64,000 nucleotides of DNA. It comes from Bisporella sp. PMI_857 (taxonomy: Eukaryota; Ascomycota; Leotiomycetes; Helotiales; Helotiaceae). The stretch is from contig JAJSPD010000035.1 of assembly GCA_021307315.1 (NCBI GenBank), forward strand, positions 62,001 through 126,000, in the 5' to 3' direction. Below the pieces are notes generated by a model. The model was not told the origin of the DNA. It searched no databases and saw nothing but the letters and a program-made list of their open reading frames with translations. How positions within the stretch are numbered: position 1 is the stretch's first letter; each line of letters starts with the position of its first letter. Below are positions 57,086 to 64,000 of the stretch, in pieces. A program made the position numbers and the translations under genes.

Positions 57086-57094
57086 ATCTGATAA
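57086..57094 (+). promoter_or_regulatory. Iron-GATA site ATCTGATAA
   Basis: Third exact copy, part of an inverted GATA pair: ATCTTATC at 57072-57079 opposes GATAAGAT at 57090-57097. Confidence 0.5.
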
Positions 57095-57936
57095 GATCCT
57101 TCGACAGTGGGTTCCTTGCTTCCGCAAAACAGCTTCTCTCTCCCCACGGTAACAGTCAGTCCTGTACAAGGAATACGAGTGGCAGCCACTGCAGCCAAGT
57201 GGACTGATCATACATCGATTACGGTAAGTCGAGCAGCGGATGTCTCGGTCACCCATCTTTCCCGCCAATGGATACCCATAATGAGGTGCCTTTGTGATAC
57301 AACCTAGTAGTTGCTGGTTGGCATCTTGGCCAGCAGGTTTCCTTGGCTGTACCCCAATAGTACTGGTGAAAACGGCAGTTACGAGCACAGTCTGGCGTCC
57401 CAGTAAGTAGAGTTGAGAGGACGCCAAAGCAGCCTTGACACTTTCGTGCCGAAGTCGTACATGAGAAGAACCACTAGGCAGCACACGAGTCTTCATCTTT
57501 CTACGGTGTATATGTGGTGGGAAGTGGTGGCCCTATTATGGACCTCCACACGGCCATTTCCCGCTTTGTCCACTTCGGAGTGAGTTGACCTAGGGTGACC
57601 CGATCCCAGTTTCCAACAATCTAATCAGATCCAGCGGTAGTCCCACTATTACAAGTCTGCACGTCTTGGTATTGAACTTTCCAACTCGCAGCGGCTCAGC
57701 ACTTAACGAGGAGATTCAAAAAGGGCCATGTCCTTGGTCCGCGACCTCCGGTACCGCCTGGTGGCGCGTTGTCGTTTTGCCCAGACAGCTGGGTAAATTA
57801 CACACGAGCCTGGGAAACATATAACGTGCCTCGTTGTACCTGCATTCGCATCCGGCTCCAAGTTCTCTTGCCCAATTCCTCTCTGAACTATCATTCAACC
57901 ACCTCTCAATTACATTCGTTTAGAACGTCAATCAAC

Positions 57937-58761
57937 ATGATTGCTCAGTACATTATCGCTGGCGCCGCCATTTTCAGCTTGGCTTCTGCCGCTGCCACCC
58001 CAGTTGAAGAGGACTGGACCTTAACCCTTTTGAAGCGACAGGAACCTGGAACTCCTTTGTACGCCTGCCACGAGGATTGCGGTATATTTCTCTTGCGCTT
58101 CTCCATGTGATGAGTATACTAACATATGTATAGGCAATTCCATCACCCTTAGCCGAACCTCAAACTACTGTGCGAACCCAGACTTCCTCAGCCAGTATCA
58201 ATCATGTCTTGAGTGCGCTGGGCCAGATAATTTCAACATCTGGCGATACTATGGCGGGACTCTCACTACCGCCGGATCTGCATGTGGACTTTCGACCACC
58301 CCATTGTCTGGTAGTGCTAGCAGCTCCAGCGTATCTACCCCAGCACCAATCTCTACAAGCACCATTAATGAGCCCCCTGCCGAGGTTACCACAACCTCAA
58401 GCTCGTCCGGAGCGGAGGCGAGCAGCACTGCTGAGTCAACTGCCGAAGCTCCCTCTTCAACTGAGGCATCACCTTCGACTTCAGGGTCCAGCGGTACGCC
58501 TACTGAGACATCGGTTAGTGAGTCGACCTCCTCGTCTGCGGAATCTGTCGCTGTCACTCCAACTCCAACCTATCCTGGGGTTGCTCTGCCAACTGGACAC
58601 ACCAACACCACCACTTCTGTGGGTGTTCCTTCTTTCCTAACCTCAAACATGCTAACATTTCCCAGACTTCAGCTGAATTCACTGGCGCAGCAAGCAATGG
58701 TCGTGGTCACATTTTCGGAGGGCTAGGCCTTGTAGCCGCAGCACTGGCATTCGTTTTCTAA
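57937..58761 (+). CDS. Secreted Cys-rich, Ser/Thr-rich GPI-type protein
   Basis: Cell-surface protein of 241 residues. Exons are 57937-58081, 58134-58618 and 58666-58761. The signal peptide is MIAQYIIAGAAIFSLASAAA. A possible dibasic processing site follows (LLKRQEPG). The mature domain has six Cys: YACHEDCGN, SNYCANP, SCLECAG and SACGLS. A long Ser/Thr/Ala/Pro mucin-like stalk of ~110 residues follows, likely O-mannosylated. The last exon gives TSAEFTGAASNGRGHIFGGL and the hydrophobic end GLVAAALAFVF, typical of a GPI-addition signal. The domain type is common in fungal secretomes but I cannot name a family. Expression may be metal-regulated given the upstream GATA sites. Confidence 0.85.
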
Positions 58762-59717
58762 GCGCGAAATATTGAAAGCAGGATATGAGTCGTAATGTAT
58801 ATACTTCAATCGGTGATGCTGGGAGCTTGGGCCTAAAATTTAATGCCAAGAGATAATGAGAGTGGGTACAAGTCAGAGACCAGAGAAAAACAATGTCAGC
58901 TGTGTATAGAATCCAGCCATGTGTTTTCTATGACTAATTACATCAGTATAATTGGATCAAACGTGCAGTAGATATTAATTTTTTAACCGGTAATCTAACA
59001 AATTGATGTTGCAAGGAATTCAGGGAGGAGCAATGATGTGGTGCTGAGGGGGCAAGCCTGAATGATCATCTATAGACAGACAACATTATTGATGACTCAA
59101 TGAGTAGGACCGCCAAATTCAATACGCTCCGATTCAGTTTAGTGCGTTTGTTAAATTCACAAAAAAGAGAAGGCATTGATAAAGAGCCAGGATGGCTCAG
59201 GCATTTCCAAGCATAGGTAGAACCAAGCCGCTGAACGAGATTAGTGACGGTCCAGAGTTTTGCACTGGTGACTTCTTTCTCGACTTCGGATATATTATTA
59301 AACATCGAAGTTGCAGCATCAAGAGGACTGGCGTTGTGGGGCAAGAGACACCTGCAATGATTGGCTAAGGTTACAGCTCCAACCCTGTCAAAGGGAAAAG
59401 TTATCCTGCAAGTCACCTGCAAAAGGCGGTCAAGGCGAGATCCAATTGTTTCCGCTGTCCGTCCAATGAGCGGCGCAGAAGCTGGAAGATGGAGTCTTCC
59501 GATGAAGATAATCCGTTCGATTATCTACACGAGTGTGGAGTCCTAACACAGGTTAGTGTCCCGGCAGAATGTCAGCTTCGTCAAGTTCTGGAGCTCTCCT
59601 TAGCTGCCTTCACCAAGCTACCTTTGTATCTCCCTATCGCTTTCTCTTGGGTATAATACCGAGTTTCTGAAAATACTGGCTATTTAGGAAGATATTGATC
59701 ACGAAGTGGAAGCTAGG
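58762..59717. other. Intergenic, LST8 promoter
   Basis: 956 bases without a supportable gene. A 118-codon minus-strand frame (59066-59422) has no family motif. Confidence 0.5.
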
Positions 59718-60942
59718 ATGTCGGTTATTCTTTGTACTGGTAAGCGTTTTCTCAACCTCAATCCACCGAGCAGAAGCATCGCCCCGCCATGTATTGAGAC
59801 ACTTTTGGGACAATCAGACTAACAGAGCAACTCCTGAGAATAGCTGGCTATGACCACACCATTCGGTAAGCGTGTATTCAATCGCGCCTTTACAATTTCC
59901 ATTGCTGACAAAATACTATAGTTTCTGGGAGGCATTATCTGGCATATGTTCCCGGACTATCCAACACCCTGACTCGCAAGTGAATCGACTCTGCATATCT
60001 CCAGACAAACGCTATCTTGCCGCTGCAGGCAACCGCTCTGTGAAGCTCTACGATATCAAGTCGACCAACCCCAATCCGGTCCTAACCTTCGAGGGTCATA
60101 CAAGCAATATCACAGGTGTCGCATTTCACTGCGAAGGCAAATGGATGGTCACAAGCTCTGAAGATGGCACTGTTAAGATCTGGGAGACTCGCAGCGGTAC
60201 TGTCCAGCGAAGCTATTCTCATGGAACAGCCGTGAATGACGTTGTTATTCACCCGAATCAAGGCGAGATTATCAGTTGTGACCGAGGTGGAAGCGTGCGA
60301 ATTTGGGACTTGGCCGAGAATAATTGTTCGCATCAGCTGATTCCAGAGGAAGATATCTCTGTTGCAAGTGTTACAGTCGCAAGTGATGGCTCCACACTCT
60401 GCGCCGGCACGAATTCTGTATGCCGTCCCTCAAAATCAGTCTGGGCTGTAGCTAATGGCCTCATAGGGTAATGTCTTCGTGTGGCATCTAGTTCAGTATC
60501 AAGACAAAACAACGCTCATTCCAGTGACTCACTTCAAGGCACATGGGGAACACATAACCCGCGTTCTGCTTTCCCCAGATGTCAAAAAATTGGCAACGTG
60601 CAGCGCTGATCACACAGCCAAGATATGGGAGGTTAAGGATCTAGCCACCATGTTACCAAAGCAAGGCGAGTCTGCCCCACAATCAACACCATTTACTCTT
60701 GAGAGCACTCTTGGTGGCCATCAGCGTTGGGTATGGGACTGCGCTTTTAGTGCTGACTCTGCCTACCTGGTCACTGCTTGCTCTGATCACTATGCCCGCT
60801 TGTGGGAGCTGGCGAGCGAGTCGATTATTCGTCAGTATAACGGTCATCATCGAGGTAAGAATCTGATTTTAGGTTCATTACTGTAGCTAATAATATAGGG
60901 CTGGTCTGCGTCGCTCTTAACGATTACTCTGAATCTCGCTAG
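59718..60942 (+). CDS. LST8: TOR complex subunit LST8 (WD40)
   Basis: Seven-bladed WD40 propeller subunit of TORC1 and TORC2, 323 residues. Exons are 59718-59739, 59844-59865 (22 nt each), 59922-60417, 60467-60854 and 60899-60942. The start assembles MSVILCT | AGYDHTIR | FWEALSGICSRTIQH, the expected opening of this family. Repeats include QVNRLCISPDKRYLAAAGN, FEGHTSNITGVAFHCEGKWM, SSEDGTVKIWETRSG, SCDRGGSVRIWDL, FKAHGEHITRVLLSPDVKKL, CSADHTAKIWEV, GGHQRWVWDCAFSADSAYLV and CSDHYARLWELASE. The end is HHRGLVCVALNDYSESR. All introns are GT-AG, and the splices restore family sequence. It acts in growth control at membranes with Tor kinase. Confidence 0.96.
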
Positions 60943-62435
60943 TCGCGTGAGTATCGGGACATCATGTATGGATGGTGGCGTTATTGGCTGGTATTGGGGT
61001 TAGAGCATGGCGTTCTGGTCGGCTGAAAATCAACATGGTGTCTGGCGCACATACCCTAGCTCTTTGCATTTGTGAGAGGCTTCATAAGAGGTACCTGTTC
61101 TGGGATCTAGATCTATACGTTAGTGTGTCGTCTGGAAAATTAGTTCTATAAGTTGTGTTTGTTGTTGTGTATTCTCATTCATTGTTAAAGAATATACTAC
61201 CTGCTTAGCAGCTGATAGATTAGATCTGAGTAATGGGGAAGTGTGGTCGTCAGCCAGAGCCTTAACCCTCTCAAACTTTCTAATAGTAAGCTTTCAACTT
61301 GTACTCTACTACTCTTATGTAAATCACCAATGCATTCCCACACCAAGTTAGAATCCCTTCCGCTAGCAAGCAGATTTAAAAATATATATAGTCTGAATGA
61401 ACCGCGCAATTCTCACCTCCAATAATATTGAAGTCAAGGTAATCCCCTATTCTGCGTAAGATACCATAAATATTGTGTTATTAGGGAAAGCCGCTCACTT
61501 TTCGGACGAAACTGATGCGAGTCCGAGATAAATAGTACTTGGAATATGGATGCCTTGGATGAGTTCACCCTCTCCTGCAATCGCCCATGAGTATCCAAGG
61601 TCAAAATCTTCCTGCTGTCCATCCAATGTAAGTATTACATGCAGTGCCAAAGAGACTCATTTCATAGTTTATATAATGGTTCTTCTGCAAATGATGGAGA
61701 ATGGGTGAGAGTGCGTACAGAACCTGCCTTCTACAGGTTGATATATAGAGACAGCTGCTTTATCACGAAATATTCTTAACACTTCGCGATACCTAAAATC
61801 GCATCATGGAAAACATCGTTAATTGTGGAATCAGGATTGAATGAATGTCATGGAGATACCACAACAGTAGCGGCCTACACTAAAACATAATGTAATCCTG
61901 CTTATACAAGCGAAGTTGATGAGCATTTTGTGTGCAAAATGGCCCGACAGCATTATGCTGAAAATGTGCCATCACGATTGGCCCAGAAATGAAGAGGTTG
62001 GATTTTGCTGTACTACTCGGGACACTTTCTTCCTAATCGGGACGACAAAATCCAACCCCCTCATTTATCTTGCGCCAACCAGTTCAGAGCGGGTGCCTCA
62101 TGGTGGAGTCTGCCAAACAAGCTTTCTGCCGGTCCGTCCCGTGCTAAGCGAAGGGGCTCTTCTCTGTCCGCCTCCTCCCAGCCAATCAGAACGTTCAGTT
62201 AATTTTTGTCCTTCAGTATCAACAAGTAGATCAAGTGGCTGGCCAAGTTGGTTCTTTCTTATCCATTCTCTCACCTTTAATTTCTAAACCGAAATTATAT
62301 ACGACAGGCTCATCACAACACATCAGCAAGGCACAGCAGCTGAGGGGCTGTACTTCTTCTGTCTTTCTTTTTTGATTTTGTTTCCTTATACATAACAAGA
62401 TCCTATCCAAAACACAAAATAAGCTCCAAAGCTTC
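60943..62435. other. Intergenic, about 1.5 kb
   Basis: No gene is supported. The last ~130 bases are CT-rich and probably the 5' leader of the next gene. Confidence 0.5.
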
Positions 62436-64000
62436 ATGTCCGGCATGGCCGACGAAGAGAGAGTCCGCGCAGGCTTGATGCCTTATGCACAAATGGCTTC
62501 TTACTTCCCCAATGTCCCCAGGAAGAATTATGACTACGGCGGTGGCATCACCGATCCCAGAGTCCTAATTACTCCCTCTCCATCGCATTCTCGCAACTCT
62601 TCTGCTAATTCATCCCGGGATGACGAGCGCTTGCATGATCAACTCTATGCAGAGCTTCGTAGCATGAACGCAGATCTCAGCGATAAAGGCGTAGCTGATG
62701 CGGCGGGCATTCGAAATGGTGGCGTTAAAGACTCTTCATTCGAATCAGCAACTGATACTTCCGTCTTCGCTCCTTCGTGCCGTCTTACTTATCCGGATTG
62801 GAAGCTGATTGACATGCCAAACGGCGAGACGCGAGAGTAAGTCAGCTTTTCATATCAGCATCAGAATCATTTCCCATCCAGTTTGAAACCTATACCATGC
62901 GGCATCATTGCACCGCAGGCATCGCCGCCCCTTCTTAGCGTTCACAGATATCTTTATTTAATACATTACTGACCAATTGAACAGATACTGGGATGGCAAA
63001 TACAAGCAGACTTATCTCGCGAGCGAGTCGAAAGCTTTGGGAGACCGAGGATCGTTCTTCGACTACACCGCAGTCCAACAACTAGCATCCCCAACTGACA
63101 CAGATCAGCTTGGTGCTTTCCAAATCACTGACCCATCTACCGCTTCACCAACCACCGATAGTTCAGCTACCACAGCTTCCAGTGTTGCAGCCACAGGAGA
63201 TACCGCTCAGTCTAGCGCACATGGCTCTGCCACTGCATCGGCAGTGACTCCGACTCCAGCTGCATCAGCAGAAGGAGAAAATGGTGAAGATAGTACACAG
63301 GCTACCAATGGTGACGCTTCTGGAGATGGTCGTGCTCGTAGCGCCTCCACTGCCTCTTCGAATGGCGGCAAGAAGGTAGGTGGTACCACACAATTTATAT
63401 TCAACCTCAACGATGATGTCTTCAAACCTACCCCTCAGCAACAACTCGATTTCGTACATGCGACTCTTTCAAATACTCCCCGAATGGGCGAGCCTGGTTA
63501 CAAGGACGCATTCGTCGAATTTATCAAGCTTCGAGAACAGCAAGATCGCGAAGAAGGCAGAGATGCTAGCAATCTCTATGGTGGTGGTAATACTCGAGTG
63601 GTACCTAAACCTGGAAGTATCAATGACCTTCTTGCTCGTGGAGCTACGGTTGCCTTTCCGGCTGGTGTGCCAGCTTCCATGAACCCTGCTGGACCTCAAA
63701 ATGGCTTGGGAAATACACAATTTACTATGGATGCTCTTGGTACTTCTGAGCCGGATATTGCAATCACAAATCCCAATCTTGTCAATCTCATTGATCTCGC
63801 CATTGAGGGCAAGATTACCCCAGAGCAGAAGCAGCAAATGCGGAAAGGTTTCTATGATATTTGTGCTGGTAGCCAAGAGCAGCAGACGGTTGATCGTGCC
63901 TATGCTCTGTCTGATGCTAATCGAAAGAAAGCCAATCCTCGCTCTGCCAACACCACCTCCGCTATTAACTTAACTGGCGAGGCTCCGCCCTTAATTGCTA
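62436..64000 (+). CDS. Hypothetical protein, 3' truncated by window
   Basis: Not recognised. Exon one is 62436-62836. A 158-nt GTAAGT-CAG intron (62837-62994) follows, and exon two (from 62995) is still open at the window end. The protein is at least ~469 residues. The N-terminus (GLMPYAQMASYFPNVPRKNY, DYGGGITDPRVLITPSPSHS) is polar. A likely conserved block follows: CRLTYPDWKLIDMPNGETRE | YWDGKYKQTYLASESKALGD, GSFFDYTAV. A Ser/Thr/Ala linker of ~100 residues leads to another structured part (TTQFIFNLNDDVFKPTPQQQ, LSNTPRMGEPGYKDAFVEFI, LVNLIDLAIEGKITPEQKQQ). An alternative start is the ATG at 62445. Confidence 0.75.

Larger units (their letters stand above)
55853..57936. promoter_or_regulatory. 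Divergent promoter of two surface-protein genes
   Basis: 2.1 kb between the BIM1-like gene and the Ser/Thr-rich surface protein gene, which diverge. It contains three exact iron-GATA motifs (below). Open frames such as 56166-56471 (plus) and 57017-57496 (minus) have no family features. Confidence 0.6.

Noticed and set aside
57017..57496. 159-codon minus-strand frame
   Set aside because: No family motif, odd composition with many Cys/Arg, and it lies in the promoter of the surface-protein gene.

Overview
This is a 64-kb stretch of nuclear DNA from a filamentous ascomycete. Genes are short and intron-rich: most introns are 44-60 nt, with GTRNGT donors, CTRAC-like branch sites and YAG acceptors. 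The nuclear code is standard and both strands are used. The proteins are most like Pezizomycotina orthologues. A decayed SRPK-like kinase and a 2EXR-type fragment point towards Leotiomycetes, but that placement is inference. All gene models below were joined exon by exon by hand, and every complete model has a coding length divisible by three.

Layout. 0.8-5.3 kb: a PI-PLC-like phosphodiesterase and a Gfo/Idh/MocA oxidoreductase. 6.4-8.8 kb: an unrecognised protein with a Gln/Pro/Gly-rich tail. 10.4-16.9 kb: an AIM2-like dienelactone hydrolase, a YCII-domain protein, ribosomal P1, a DUF2408-like protein and an acidic coiled-coil protein. 17.9-24.7 kb: PEX19, UBC9, asparagine synthetase and mitochondrial porin. 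25.2-29.5 kb: a mitochondrial J-protein, a 345-bp MITE in its promoter, a kinase pseudogene and methionine aminopeptidase 2. 29.5-33 kb: a decayed 2EXR-like locus and sphingolipid delta-4 desaturase. 33.5-40.6 kb: VAP/Scs2, a UBA-UBX protein, RAD52 and Cut8/Sts1. 41.6-46.1 kb: a 1437-residue orphan protein. 47.8-58.8 kb: a mitochondrial aconitase paralogue, then three secreted or surface proteins (haem peroxidase, BIM1-like copper protein, Ser/Thr-rich GPI-type protein). 59.7-64 kb: LST8 and a partial hypothetical gene cut by the window edge.

Most of the window is conserved housekeeping sequence. The unusual signals are: two GC-AG introns (porin, RAD52); a 9-nt microexon in the haem peroxidase; a MITE with almost identical 76-bp terminal inverted repeats 91 bp upstream of a start codon; a kinase pseudogene with an in-frame stop and a deleted catalytic core; three exact matches to the fungal iron-GATA consensus ATCWGATAA in one divergent promoter; and two perfect Gcn4/CPC1 sites upstream of asparagine synthetase. 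I found no CRISPR array, rRNA, convincing tRNA or autonomous transposon. I do not see a clearly new biological system here. The best candidate for new biology is the 50.8-58.8 kb metal/secretome neighbourhood with its clustered iron-GATA sites.
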